In this document: positions 25,186 through 38,110 of the stretch, one piece after another
Layout of the letters: the number at the start of each line of letters is the position of its first letter
Numbering within the stretch: position 1 is the first letter of the stretch
Source of the DNA: Ailanthus altissimus
Lineage: Eukaryota > Streptophyta > Magnoliopsida > Sapindales > Simaroubaceae
Length of the DNA: 64,000 nucleotides
Assembly: GCA_946807835.1 (NCBI GenBank)
Contig: OX327686.1
Span: forward strand, 15,686,001 to 15,750,000
Direction: 5' to 3'
Translations under genes and position numbers: made by a program
Notes under the pieces: generated by a model
Seen by the model: the letters and a program-made list of their open reading frames with translations, nothing else
Databases searched by the model: none
Told to the model about the DNA's origin: nothing

Positions 25186-27707
25186 TGTGAGTGATTTTAA
25201 ACCTAGGGTGCATGCATGTGGCTTTGTGTCTATCATTCAAACATAGCATACATATCACATACATACATGCACAGCGGATGAGCAGAATACAAATTACTCA
25301 ATGATAAACACAAATAAACTTTACATGTTATCTCATAAATGTAAAATGCATCAAGATTGAGAAATAATACCTTGTTAAGCCTTTGGTATTTGGTCGAACC
25401 GGAGTACTCGTCTTTGAAGCAACCCGTTCACAATTCTAGTTCCTCAACATGGGGGACTTGGGGAGGTTAGAATAGTAGCTTTTTCAGCAGATGCTTCAAC
25501 TCTTGAATCTTTATTTCTACCTTGTAGTATGGGTGACCAAAAAAAATAGAAGAGTTGTGTTTTTGTGCTTTCCACACTTGAGAGAATTTTCTAACACTTA
25601 GCAAAATTCACTTCTCTTAACCCCTTGTACGAACTTTTTGATAATTAATTGCTCTTTTATTTGTTTATTATTTTCTATCATTTTCTCACCTAATGGCATC
25701 TATAATATTTGCCATTAGTGTTTTGTTTATTATTATCTTTCATTTTCTCACCTAATGGCATCTATTAAGTTTGCCATTAGTTTTTATTTATTATTATTTA
25801 CAATAAACCAAATGAAAACAAAACAAAATAAAAAATCATTTAAATGAACTTGGCCTTAATCTAGGCTAAATGAGAAAACACTTTCTCATTATTAAGAAAC
25901 ATTTTAAGACCTACCATTAACAAATGCCACCCATTTACATTTATCATTTCATTTAATAAATATTAAACAAATGATTTAATCATATTAAATCATGGTAGAA
26001 ACACATGCCAATTTTAATAAAAAAATTAATTATTTGATTTCAATTTAAATAATAATATCATATATTGTTTTTATTATTTTATTCAATAAATATTTTAATG
26101 AATAAAATAATGATATTATTTGTCCAACAAATAAGGTCATTTTGGTAATTTTTAAATCAAACAATCATTGGGCTACATGTGCCATGTGTCAACATCTCAT
26201 TGGTCAACAACTAATTGTTAACTAATTGATGTACTTAACTCTTAAGTCTTGATACGTGCACAACAGGAGGAAAACCAAAGTAAATGTCTGGTCTACTGGA
26301 ATTTTTTTGGATTGAACTATTCAATCTGGTATGCTACCCTAGTGCACAACGAGTCCACTTTATATTGCAGGACTCTCTAGGTTCACTCCCGATTTGTCAA
26401 ACAGAACTCTTATGTGAGTCCGAGATTGATGCCTCATACACACATCACGAATAATACAAATCAGTGCATTATACCATACAAGTTGAGGTCATAGAGCATA
26501 CGTATAATTCTTCCGCCATTCATATCCTGGAAGAGCAGGGATATAGATCACTACCGTCAAATCCCTATGTGCTCATCCGTGAACTTCTCTCCAGACACGT
26601 ATCTTAATAAACAATATATGCAAACACTTTTACAATATTGTTTAACCCTGTAGGAAACTCTTTTCCTGAGTCTGTTGTTTATGGCCATAAGACTTTCTAA
26701 GATACAATCTTTGAGCATCCGAATATATAACTCATCCATATGAGCCTGAAGGATTTCATATATGTACACACCAGACTCTATAAGCATCGGACTATACCCA
26801 ACCATGAAAGGTCTGTGACATGCATGAAACCAAAGTATGATGGATCACTTACAAGTCCATCATGGTACTCAGGTCAAAGGACCACATATACTACTCAACT
26901 CAAGAGGACCTTCTATTGATGGCTTCGTGGGATGTCTATTGGGGTCCTCGTTGAGTTTGTTCAGTATTCAGTCCTCACTGAACACCTGTATGCTATACGA
27001 ACTTCTAGTAAGTCCATGGTCAGCTAAGAATAACTATCTACACCATCTAGGTATAGTATACACTGGTCTATGTAAAAGGATTCCACTGTCAGACCTACAT
27101 CGGTAAATTAAGACGGAAACATATAATTTAAGAATAGACTTGCATAATAACATTTCTTAGCACCTATTGAAACTCTGGCGACTATGTTATTACTAATGTA
27201 TTCTCAGGTCTCTGTACCGTCACAGATAAGATTCTAACACTTAGACTTCATTGATTAATATAACATGTTAACCTTTTAGCATTTATAGTTTTTAGTTATG
27301 TTAACTCTTAGCATTGATCTAAACTTCTTTAGACTAAATCTGAACCCTTTCAGATCATATAATATTTGTAGCGTCGCAAGGTTACTCTGGCGACTATGTT
27401 ATTACTAATGTATTCTCAGGTCTCTATACCGTCACAGATAAGATTCTAACACTTAGACTTCATTGATTAATATAACATGTTAACCTTTTAGCATTTATAG
27501 TTTTTAGTTATGTTAACTCTTAGCATTGATCTAAACTTCTTTAGACTAAATCTGAACCCTTTCAGATCATATAATATTTGTAGCGTCGCAAGCATTGAAC
27601 CATTTAATAATAGTAATTAATGATTTAATAAATAATGAACTGGATAAATATTATAAAATAAAATATTCATACAATAATGGGATGGCACATGAGCACAAAT
27701 CCCAATA
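25186..27707 (-). mobile_element. 5' LTR of copia B
   Basis: Left edge TGTGAGTG beside the primer site; right edge ..CCCAATA (expected CCCAACA), followed by GTAAC, the probable target duplicate of ATAAC at 11,756-11,760. 2,522 bp, partner of 11,761-14,118. The extra length is mostly a 212-bp tandem duplication (27,173-27,592). Many substitutions separate the two LTRs by eye, so the element is old. Confidence 0.87.
27173..27592. repeat. 212-bp tandem duplication in copia B 5' LTR
   Basis: Copies 27,173-27,384 and 27,385-27,592 are nearly identical by eye (one visible change is ctctgtaccg versus ctctataccg). The 3' LTR has a single copy, so the duplication arose after insertion. Confidence 0.92.
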
Positions 27708-27842
27708 GTAACGTCAACTCTCGAAACTGTGGTACCCATTGTTTTAGACCTTGATGTCAAACATCACAAATTCACCCTATTGTCCAGTAATACACAACTC
27801 TTGTGTTAAACACTTAACATATAGAATGCTCTAATACCATTT
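27708..27842 (-). mobile_element. Copia A: end of 5' leader with primer-binding site
   Basis: On minus the sequence beside the LTR reads AAATGGTATTAGAGC (27,828-27,842), one change from the copia initiator-Met primer site TGGTATCAGAGC. This marks 27,843 as the LTR edge of copia A and shows copia B jumped into copia A's leader. Confidence 0.65.
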
Positions 27843-28815
27843 TGTTAAGAATGTGTATGACTATGTGTATGGTTAGTGAAATGTAAATGCATGTCACATA
27901 GCATACAATGGAAGCATAATATACATTTTAAAACCATATTAACACAATCAATTCTATCAGTAATAGAACATATACCTTTGATGAATCGTCGGTGATGTTT
28001 AGACAACTAGATCTTAGAGTTTTAACTTGAGGTTTACTCTCGAACAATTATAGGTCTTAACTATTGTGCACTCAAAACACTAGAATGGTAGCTTGAGATT
28101 TGTTAGATTTGGTCTTGTGTTTTAGACTTAACACTTAAGACATTTTGTTCTCACTCTCTCAATGTTTTTCTTAAACGAAGCCAATGTCATTTTCACTCTC
28201 TCAATTCAAAAAATGAGCCAAATCCATATTTTTAATGTCTCAAAAATTTCATAACACTTATGCATGAATTAATTTTGGTTTAACTTTTGTAAATAGATAA
28301 ATGTCTGTCACTTAATTTGCCATCATTGACAAGCGTGCATGGAAAAATTAAAAGTGTCTAACATTTTTCAATTAATTAAGCATGCTTAACTATTAAATTT
28401 TAGTTAAATAATACAAAGTGGAAATTTAATGAAGCCATAAATAATGTCTAATAATGCTTTGGCATTGTTAGATTCTAACACTTAGAATTTGATACGTGTC
28501 CTTTCTTAGTGGCACTAAAATTCCAAAAATAAAAATTCAGAGCGAACTCTTCGACCCTATTTGCTATCCTAGTGCTCAACGAGTATATTTCATATTGTAA
28601 ACCTCTCTAAATTCACACCTGTTTATCTTATAGAACAATTTCATAAGTCTATAAACACTGTCCCATGCACATGTTACATATACAACAAAACAACATGTTG
28701 AATCATACAAGTTGAGATTAATCATATTCATATAGTCCTTTCGTCACCTATATCTCGAAAGAGTAAAGACATAGATCTATATCATCAAATCTCTATCACT
28801 TAACCATAAACTTAT
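27843..28815 (-). mobile_element. Copia A: 5' LTR, inner part
   Basis: Starts TGTTAAGAATG at the primer site and runs to 28,815, where a + oriented copia LTR interrupts it. The part near 28,690-28,800 (catacaagttgag..tcatcaaatc) matches the same position in copia B LTRs on minus. The outer end of this LTR appears to be 31,088-31,270. Confidence 0.6.
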
Positions 28816-30124
28816 TGTTGGGATTTGAGCTTATGTGCCATTCCAAATTTTGTATGAATATTATATTTTCGTATTTTATGCAATAAATAAATATATTATT
28901 AAATCGCTAATTATTTTATTAAGGTAAGATGCTTGTAACATTTCGGACATTATATTGATCTGAAGGAGTTTAGATCAAGCCTAAAGAGTTAAGACCTTGT
29001 CTGAAATAGTACAAAGACCTAGGAGTATACTTGCAATGACATAGTTACAAATAGTTGCAAGTGTTGCTAGGAAATATTATTGTGTAAATATGTTCTCAAA
29101 TTATTTGTTCTTGATCTATTTTCACTTATGCAAGGTCTATCAAGTGGAACCGATTAATATAGATCAATGTAAATATGTTCTTAAATTATATGTTCCTGGT
29201 CTATTTTCACTTATGCAAGGTCTATCGAGTGGAACAGATTAATATAGATCAATGTAAATATGTTCTCAAATTATATGTTCCTGATCTATTTCTACCGATG
29301 CAGTGTCTATCGAGTGGAACAGATTAATATAGATTAGTGTATGTCTATATTTGAATAGTCCAGATGGTTAATTTTAGCAAACTATGAGCTTAGTGGAAGC
29401 TCGTATAGATATATATTTAGTATTAACTGGATACTGAACAGATTCAATGAAGACCTCCAATAAATATCCCATAAATTCATTAGTGGAGGGTCTTCTTGAG
29501 TTGAGTAGTATTCGTGGTCCCTAAACCTGAGCACTATGGTAGGCTTGTGAGTAATCTACCATATTTAGGTTTCACACATGTCAGAGACCTTTCATGGTCT
29601 GACCACTAGGTGTTGCTAGGTATGGTCCAATGCTCATAGAGTCTGGTGAGTGTAGATATAGGATCTGTCAACTCATATAGGTGAGTTTAATATCCAGATG
29701 CTCTAAAGTTGTATTCTAGGAAGTCTTATGGCCATAAACATTTAACCTGGGAAAGAGTTTCATGTGGTGTAAATAATATTGCAAAGGAATTTGCATATAT
29801 TATTTATTAGAATATAAATCAAAAGAGATAAGTTTATGGTTGAATAATAAGGGACTTAATTATGTTGATCTATGTCTCTACTCTTTCAAGATATTAATGA
29901 TAGAGGGATTGTATGAATATGGATTAACCTCAACTTGTATGGTTTAAACTCGCCATTTTATATTATCCATAACGTTTGTGTATGGGGCATCAGTTATGGA
30001 CTTACAGAAATGTTTCGTGAGACAAAATGGGTGTAAACCTAGGGAGTCTCACTATATGAAGTATACTTGTTGAGCACATGAGTAGCACACCAATTGAATT
30101 GTTCGATCTGGGAAGTTTTCAAAA

Positions 30125-30700
30125 AATATTTATTTATTTTAAGGTCTCTTGGGGAGTAGTTAGGGATTAAGTGTTAAACATAAAATTATGCCAAATAAGA
30201 CTTGACACTTTTATCTACCTAGTGTATGCCTCAAATTGTGCCAATAATTTGTGTGGGTACTGAATTGAGCATTGGTAGATATAGCTACCATTAAAATGAA
30301 ATAATTGTTGTTTTATTTAAATTATATTAATTGACAATTTATTTATTTCAATGTCTCTCGGGGAATAACTAAGATTTAAATGTTAAATATAAAATTGTGC
30401 CAAGTGAGATTTGACGCTTTTACCTACCTAGTGTATGCCTCAAATTGTGCCAATACTTTATATGGGTACTAAATTAAGTATTGGTAGATATAACAACCAT
30501 TTAAATGAAAATAATTGTTATTTTATTTAAATTATATTTATTGATAATTTATTTATTTTAAGGTCTCTCAGAGAGTAGTTAAAGCTTAAGTGTTAAATAT
30601 AAATTGCGTTAAGTGAGACTTTGACACTTTTATCTACCTAGTGTATGTCTCACATTATGCCATTAATATGTAAAGGTACAAAATTGGACATTGATAAATA
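30125..30700. repeat. About 210-bp repeat, three tandem copies
   Basis: Each unit starts near 'ttatttattttaaggtctct' (about 30,130, 30,340 and 30,550) and contains 'tgacactttta', 'cctagtgtatg' and 'attggtagata' or 'attgataaata'. Copies differ by about 10-20 percent by eye; the third is shortened. Inside the LTR 28,816-31,087. Confidence 0.85.
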
Positions 30701-30722
30701 ATGTCATAAAATAATTATTTTT

Positions 30723-30726
<4 letters not shown>

Positions 30727-30759
<33 letters not shown>
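30727..30759. repeat. (TA)n microsatellite
   Basis: About 16 uninterrupted TA dinucleotides at the end of the triplicated segment. Confidence 0.95.
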
Positions 30760-30761
<2 letters not shown>

Positions 30762-31087
30762 CCACCAAATAGTATCTCAAATAAATTTGATTTCTTTAAT
30801 ATAATATGAATTACACATATGTTGATTTCTTATTTGATGAGAACAAAAAAAATGAATACTAGTTAAATTCACATTTGTTAAAAAGAAAATGAAGCATTTT
30901 GAACTGAATTTGCTTCAATTCATAACAAGAGGTGGCAACATATTTGCCACCAATTGCCTCATTATTTAGCCACTAAGTTGAAGTTTTGACTAAACAAATA
31001 AGTTGCTTTGTCAAGCTTCTACACTTGGCAATTCACTTATTTGTGATTGGTTAATAGTAAGGCAAATGTTGCGTATATATATATATA

Positions 31088-31270
31088 TAAGTTAGCCGAG
31101 AGAAATAAATGGGACAACTCATAGTCCTGATCTAAAAAAGTTTAGATCTACAATATCTAAAAAGGAATAAGTTCATTACCATATAATAAATTAACGATTT
31201 ACAAAAATATGCATTGTAAAATATCACTAAATATTCATACAAAAAATGGAATAGCACGTAATCTTCAACA
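31088..31270 (-). mobile_element. Copia A: outer end of 5' LTR
   Basis: Read on minus, starts TGTTGAAGATTACG at 31,270 and continues with 'tgtatgaatattt' and 'agatctaaactttt', as the start of related copia LTRs does. Beyond 31,270 the sequence is gypsy D integrase, so this is the outer edge of copia A. Confidence 0.5.
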
Positions 31271-31832
31271 TGTTTTAATGGATGGCATGTGATGGCAATC
31301 TTATGCTTTACAATATATTTCTATAGAAGAGTTGAAAAGCATTTGTTACAGAAATATAAGCCTTCATCATTGATTATTACTCGTCAAGTGCCATATCGAG
31401 TAAAGATATTTTTTCTAAGAAACTTCAATACCACATTTACATCATTAATCGGTAGGCATACTACTTCTATCTATTTAAAGACGTAGTTGACTGCCAGGAT
31501 GTATTTTTGATCATTTGATAGGATTAACCCTATCAAATTGATCCCCAAACATTTAATATTTCAATTTCTAAAATGTTATGTAGCGGCATTTCTTGCTTTC
31601 TTGAAATATTTCCTACCCGTTGCTATCAATCACAGTGTGAAACAAAGAATAGGCATCCTTGAATAGCGATGGTGAATAAAATCCATATTGCAATACCTTG
31701 GCCATTATCTTGTTACTTCCAAAATATTCTTCATAGTCCAATAAATGGCATTGCTGAAGGATGTGTTTAATCTTTTGTCTTAGTACGCACCTTCTTATAA
31801 ATTGGTCTACACATTACTTGAATAAGAAGGGT
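31271..31832 (-). pseudogene. Gypsy D: integrase remnant
   Basis: Minus-strand translation with stops gives the Athila-like integrase: a DQFIRRCV-like start near 31,805, KVLQYGFYSPSLFKDAYS (zinc-binding part, cysteines lost), a VNYVFK-IEVVCLPINDVNV stretch near 31,430-31,490, IFTRYGT, IINDEG, then FCN..VKHKIAIT..HP. It ends at 31,271 where copia A inserted. Upstream (RNase H) sequence is found at 37,325 and above, on the far side of a solo LTR. Confidence 0.75.
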
Positions 31833-33999
31833 TGATAAGTGTATTTTATATCTATTGTTTTAATCTCATAAGCCTGATGCTTGCTTAAATTAAATAAGAA
31901 TATATTCTTTTTAATATGCATTAATGTTATTTTGTAGGTTCCAAGTCAACAAAGCTATTTTGGGTGAAAAGTCGAGGAGAACGCGTAAAAATATCAAAAC
32001 TGCTACAATGACTACTACAGTATGTATGAACAATATTTTACTATAGTGCCAGGCTGCAGTGTTAAAAATTCGAGGCCGTGGCATGTAAACTGTAAGAATG
32101 AATAGCAATTACTATTGTAAGGTACTATTCACATGAACAGTTTTATGCCGCAGCACCAATCAATGCAAAAATCCCAATTTTCACTAATTTTGAACTTATA
32201 AAAGAATAGCTAAAGGTCTTATTTAAAAGCAGGAAGGATAGCACAAAATAGAGAGCAAAACCTATGGGTTTTATTGAGAGAAATACACTTAGATCTTGAA
32301 TTGTTAAAGAACCATCGAAGATTAAAAGACCTAAGAACGTCTCTAACTAGTTCCCTATTTCTCTGTGTCTTATTTACATTTATTTCAAGTTTTTATTTGT
32401 AATTTGTGTTTTTTGAACATGATTACTCTTGTGAACTTTTGGATTAATGTAATTGAGTATAGGGATAGCTAAATTACATGTTCTAGGGCTTGATGGACTT
32501 CTATAAAATACTATGTGTTGATATTATTAATTGGTTAATGACTATATTTGTGTTGTCTATTTATGCTTTTTATAAGTTTAATGCTTCCAATTATATTAAG
32601 AAATTTATTAGATGATTTAAGACTTGTGGGTTATGTGCTTGGAAAAGTTTAACCCATGAGTTAGAATTAAAAATCATAGTCTTGAGTTTAGTAAGTTGGG
32701 AGACTAATAGACTTAGGATTATCACTTAAGGGTCACATAATACATGCATATGTAACAAGTTAGTGTTAGAGTTAGTGCTTACGTGCCATCCCTAAATGTA
32801 CATATACTTGTTATTTATACAAGTGTACAGTTCCATTAAATTGCTAATGCCCATTTATATGGTACCATGTAATGTAACATTACAAACATTGTATGATCTG
32901 AAGGAGTTCAGATTTGATCTAAAAGAGTTTAGATTAAGGCCCAGAGTTGGCCACATTGAGATATATAATTGCTAAGAATTAGCACAGCTAAAAGTTAGTT
33001 GATTATAATTCTCAGTAAAGATTTAAGAGTTGGAGCCTTGTCTGTAATAGGACATAAACTCAAAAATATACTAGTAAATATATAGTTGCAAGAGTTACAA
33101 TCAAGTGCCAGGAAATGTTAGTTGCACAAATATGTTCTCGAATATTATCCCTGATCTATTTCTGTTGATGTGGGTTTGTCAGTGGATACCTTTATATAGA
33201 TCACCATATATCGTACCTATAGGGCATAGATAATTATTTCTAGCCGACCGTAAGCTTAGATTTCGTATTGACATATGGTATTCAGTTAGATTTGGATATG
33301 GGATGGACTCATGAGGACCTCTGATAGACACCCTATGTAAGCCATCAATGAAGGGTTCTCTTGAGTTGAGTAGTATACATGGTCCTTTAACCAGAGTGCC
33401 ACAGTGGACTTATAAGTGATCACCATAATTTGGTTTCACGCATATCATAGACCTTTTATGGTGTGACCACTAGATGTTGTTGGGTATGGTCCGATACTTA
33501 TAGAGTCTAGATATACAGATGCTTTGAGACTGTATTATTAGAAAGTCTTATGGCCACAAGCAATCTTCCCGGGAAAAAGTTTCCACCAGGGTTGAATAAT
33601 ATGGCGAAAGACTTAGTACATATTGTTCAGTGAGATATAAGTCTGAAGATAAGATATGGATGAGCACATGGGGATTTGATAGTGATAGTATATATCCTCG
33701 CATATCTAGGATATCATGATGGAAGGATTATATGTATGTGTTGTGACCTCAGTTTGGATGGTCAACGCGCTAATTTATATTTTCGTGATGTGTGCATAGG
33801 GCAGTGTTCACGAACTCATGGAATAGTTCTATTTGACGAATCGAACGTGTACCTAAGGAGTCCTGTGATATAATGTGTACTCACTATACACTTGGGCAAC
33901 ATACCAGATTGAATTGTTTAATCTAGTAATATCCAGCACTACCACGAAAATGCACACGTGTTCATATTTAAGTGTTAGATATGGACACGTGCACATTTT

Positions 34000-34692
34000 G
34001 AGAGAGTTAAAGTGTCTGACGCACCAGATACGTTAGTTCTTAAGAGTTTAATGTATGTTATAATGTGTATGACACCTGATATCATTTTGGCTGTAAGAGT
34101 TATGAGTCGATACTCGTTTGATTTAGGTAACGACCATTTGATGGAAGTCAAACATATCCTGAGGTACTTTAAAGATACAAAGGATAAGTTTTTCAAATAT
34201 GGAGAAAGTGACTTATACGTGAGAGAAGATACATAGATTCAGACTTCTAGTCTGACCTAGATGATAGAGAGTCTACATCTGGGTATGTGTTCATTCTCAA
34301 TGGTACTAAAGTGATTTGGAATAGCACCAAACTGGGATTCACTGCTGATTCATTTTGAAAACATCAAAAGAAGCAGTATACATTCATAGGTTTATCGTTG
34401 GGCTTGGAAGAGTTCCAAGATAGATGGATCCTATCTCATAGTTTGTGACAACAATAAGGCCATTGTACAAGCTAATAAACCAAGAGGACACTAGTCCTAT
34501 AACTATATTAAGAGGAGTCTCACATAATTAGAGAGATCTTGGCCAAGAAAGATGTGATTATTTATAGAAGTGTTTTATAAATAATTTAGCAGACCCACTT
34601 TCTAAGGCCACGACTCCAAAAGTGTTTCAAAAATACGTAGAGTCGATGTGTATGAGATACTATCAGAAATTGCACTAGAGCAAATAGGAGAT
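34000..34692 (+). pseudogene. Copia RNase H remnant and polypurine tract
   Basis: Open for 74 codons (34,012-34,236) with SLMYVIMCMTPDIILAVRVM and SRYSFDLGNDHLMEVKHILR, then stops; later blocks (VCDNNKAIVQANKPRGH near 34,443-34,495; a ladder to ~34,640) follow the copia RNase H order. It ends with purine-rich GAGCAAATAGGAGAT (34,678-34,692) directly before the 3' LTR. Confidence 0.8.
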
Positions 34693-36922
34693 TGTTAAAG
34701 TTGATGCTTACATACCATCACTGAATGTACATATACTTATTATTTGTACAAGTGTATAATCCCATTAAATTGCTAATGCCCATTTATATGGTACCATGCA
34801 ATGTAACATTACAAATATTGTACAATCTGAAGAAGTTCAGATCTGATCTAAAGGAGTTCAGATCTGATCTAAAGGAGTTTAGATCATGGCTCAGAATTGG
34901 CCACGTTGAGAGATATAATTTCTAAGAGTTAGCACAGCTAAGAGTTGGTTATAATTCTTAGCAAAGATCTAAGAGTTAGAGCCTTATCTGTAATAAGACA
35001 TAAATACAGAAATATACTAGTAACTATATAGGTTCAAGAGTTACAATCAGGTGCCAAGAAATGTTAGTTGCGCAAGTATGTTCTCGAATATTGTCTCTGA
35101 TCTATTTTTGCTAATGCGAGTTTGTCGGTGGATATATTTATATAGATTAGCATATGTCATACTTATAGAATATAGATAGTTGTTTCTAGCCGACCGTGAT
35201 CTTGGAGCTCGTATTGACATATAGGTATCTATTTGGGACTAGATATAGGACAGACTCACGAAGACCTCTAATAGACACCCTATGTAAGTTGTCATTGGAG
35301 GGTTCTCTCGAGTTGAGTAGTATACGTGGTCCTTTGACCTGAATGCCATAGTGGGCTTGTAAGTGATCCATCATACTTTGGTTTCACGCATGTCATAGAC
35401 CTTTCATAGTGTGACCGCTGAATATCATTGGGTATGGCCTGATGCTTATAGAGTCCGGTGAGTACAGATGTGGGATCTGTCATTTCACATAAGGAGTTAG
35501 ACATCCAGATGCTTCGAGACTGTATCTCAGAAAATCTTGTGGCCATAAGCAATCACTATAGGAAAGAATTTCCGCCAAGGTTGAACAATATAGAAAAAAA
35601 ATTTTGCGCATGTTGTTCAGCAAGATACAAATCTGGAGATATGATATGAATGAGCACATGGGGATTTGAAGGTGATAATCTCTATCCTCGCATATCTAGG
35701 ATATCATAATGGAAGGATATACGTATACATTATGACCTCAGCTTGAATGATCGACGCGCTGATTTGTATTTTCGTGACGTGTGCGTAGGGCAGTGTTCAC
35801 GAACTCATGGAAGAGTTTCATTTGATGAATCGAGCATGGACCTAAGGAGTCTCGCAATATAAAATGTACTCGTTATGCACTAGGGTAGCATATCGAATTA
35901 AATTGTTCAATCCAGTAATATCTAAAACTATCACGAGAATGTGCACGTATCTGTATTCAAGTGTTGGATACAATAATTAGTTAACAATTATTGTTTACTA
36001 ATTGTATTATGACATGTGCCGCATTGTGGATCTTTAGTTGAATTTATCCAAGTGTAGAGTATGGTGAAACCCACTAAGACTTTATAACTATTTTTGAGGG
36101 GCAAAATGATAATTTTACACATTAATTATTTAATTATTAAATAACCATAATTTCTCATTTTTGTATATTATAATATATTATTATATTATATAATGCTATA
36201 ATATTATATGTTAATGCTTAGTTGTAAAGCATATAAACATATAATATTATTATTATAATCTTTTACTTAAACTTGGTGACCGAGTTTAATTCTTTTATTA
36301 TTATTTTATTATTTGTTTTATATATATATAGATGAGATAGAAATGTATGGAAGATGGTGGAAGCAATTAGATTGCTTTTGGTTTCATTTTGTGTTATTGG
36401 AATTAAAGAAAAAACGTGGAAGCATGAATTTTGCTTCATTTTTCATCTTGTTTCTAATTTTGGTGGCCGACCATATTCGAAGCAAATTTCAAAGAGTTTT
36501 GATTAAATTTTTGAGTTAATTCCAAGTGTTAAAATTAATTTTTTTTACTTGTTTTACTGGCTACCAATTGAAACAACATAGGAATTTATTATAGTGATCC
36601 AAGAAAAAATAAATTTATAGGATTTAAGTGTTAAACCTAGCGTTGGATAATTAAAACTGTTATTCTAACTTACCAAGCCTATCGAGTTAGTGACTAGAAT
36701 TGTCAACGAGCTAGTCTCCAGGCGGATTTCCAATTACACGTGTACAAAGTTACACATTTGGTAAATTCTCAAACTCTGTTGAATATATATTAATTTGATT
36801 AATATATGTGTTTATTGTATTTTTTTTAATATTCTGCTACGCCATAATATGTATGAGATACATATTTGATACAATAAATATTGTGGTACATGCATACACC
36901 CTATTATATTGAATCCTCAATA
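34693..36922 (+). mobile_element. 3' LTR of the deleted copia
   Basis: Begins TGTTAAAGTTGATG and ends CCTCAATA (expected ..CAACA). 2,230 bp, homologous to the solo LTR 9,397-11,432. A 21-bp segment around 34,845-34,890 (cagatctgatctaaaggag) is duplicated in tandem here but single in the other copies. Confidence 0.82.
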
Positions 36923-37324
36923 GTTATATAGGGCTATTAGCTTAATTATGTATGTATGGGATTTCATATAACGCTCGAAAGAGGTAATGAAATTAATTAT
37001 AAACCCTTGATTCATAAATTCACAAGATTAGTTATTAATCACTAACGATAAAAAACATAGGAACGATAGATTGAAATCAAGACCCTAGGACCCTTTACCA
37101 TAGAATTTCCATCTCCTCGTCACTAAATTGTTTATTTTTAAGCATTTTAATTTCATAATCCAACTTAATTGTTAAATTAGTTAAATTGTCAATGCCATAA
37201 TACTTGGCATTAATTTAGGATACCAATTCTCGTAAGAACAATACTTACTCATTACTCTATTACTTGATCATGACCCGTGCACTTATGATTGTAATTCACG
37301 TGTGTATAATTTTGCAAATAAGAT

Positions 37325-38110
37325 TCATCCCAGTATTAGAACTTCACATTATGTAAAAATATTTTTCTCTGCTGGGGATTTAACTAGTAAGGAAGAATAC
37401 AAACTCAGGTTCTATACTACAAATAGTTGCTCGTCTCAAAAGAATTCAATCATCAATGTCTTGTCTTTATCTTTGTTTCCTCCTTCAAGTCTTGAAATAT
37501 GGTCCATAACTTAGTTTTTGGTGCCCTTTTTATTTCGTATCTCCAGGTTAAATTCTTGTAATAGTAGTATTCATCATATCAACCAGGGTTTTGCATTTTT
37601 CTTAATGATTAAAAATTTCATGTTAGAGCTTTATGGAAGACAATCACCTTGACTTTAATTAGGTACAATCTAAACTTGTCAAAGGTGAACACTACTACTA
37701 CTAGCTCATTTTCAATGATTGTATAATTTATTTGCACATTAATCAAAGTCTTATTTGAATAGTAAATAGTGTCGAAGACCTTGTCCCTTCTTTGCCCTAA
37801 AATTATTCCTATTGCGTTGTCGCTTTCATCTCACATAAGTTCAAATGGCACATTCGAATTCAGTACTACAATGGTTGGCGTTGAAGTGAGTTGTTTTCTT
37901 AAGGCTTCAAATGATTCGATGCAAGCTTTATCGAAGTAAAACTGCACATTTTTCTCAAATAAACTACACCGTAACTTGGAGATCTTGGAGAAATCTTTAA
38001 TAAATCTTCTATAGAATCCTACATGTCTAAGAAAGCTCCGTGCTCCCTTCACATTTTTTGGTGGTGGCAATTTCTCAATCATCTCAATTGCCCGACCTAC
38101 CTCTATTTTT
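37325..38110 (-). pseudogene. Gypsy D: RNase H and RT C-terminal region
   Basis: The 83-codon stretch 37,831-38,082 (minus) reads IEKLPPPKNVKGARSFLRHV, then GFYRRFIKDFSKIS, the RT thumb/connection of Ty3/gypsy. Below 37,830 RNase H follows (a DESDNAIGIILGQ-like start, YTIIENELVVVVF, then a decayed ADHLSR region and DEQLF near 37,430). The final residues read WDESYL near 37,325, just before the solo LTR; integrase resumes at 31,832. Confidence 0.8.

Larger units (their letters stand above)
28816..31087 (+). mobile_element. Copia LTR with triplicated segment, nested in copia A LTR
   Basis: Begins TGTTGGGATTTGAGC and follows the same order of blocks as the solo LTR 53,446-55,525 (cacatgtcagagacctttcatgg, then ggtctctt, then gccactaagttg). 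A region single at 54,690-54,820 is triplicated here (30,125-30,700). A TATA-type run lies at 31,068-31,088. The right edge is not resolved; the sequence merges into copia A LTR near 31,090. Confidence 0.6.
32764..36922 (+). mobile_element. Internally deleted copia element
   Basis: Inserted in the gypsy LTR; flanks GTTAG (32,759-32,763) and GTTAT (36,923-36,927) match at 4 of 5 bases. It has a truncated 5' LTR (32,764 to about 33,985), a short pol remnant and a full 3' LTR (34,693-36,922). The 5' LTR half, primer site, gag, protease, integrase and most of RT are missing, so this is a deletion derivative that cannot move alone. Confidence 0.82.
31833..37319 (+). mobile_element. Solo Athila-like gypsy LTR, split by a nested copia
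   Basis: First part 31,833-32,763 begins TGATAAGTG and carries a decayed copy of the GC-rich block (32,010-32,160); second part 36,928-37,319 carries the LTR end (..ttctcgtaagaac.., ..cgtgcactta..). About 1.32 kb together, the size of its relatives. It breaks gypsy D between RNase H and integrase. Flanks AGGGT (31,828-31,832) and AAGAT (37,320-37,324) could be a decayed target duplication; the right edge is uncertain by several bases. Confidence 0.75.

Noticed and set aside
30125..30760. Regularly spaced repeats resembling an array
   Set aside because: Units are about 210 bp, contiguous, and inside an LTR in a plant genome. Not a CRISPR array.
36313..36519. 68-codon frame with a hydrophobic stretch
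   Set aside because: Lies in the 3' LTR of the deleted copia and is not kept as a frame in related LTRs as far as I can see.
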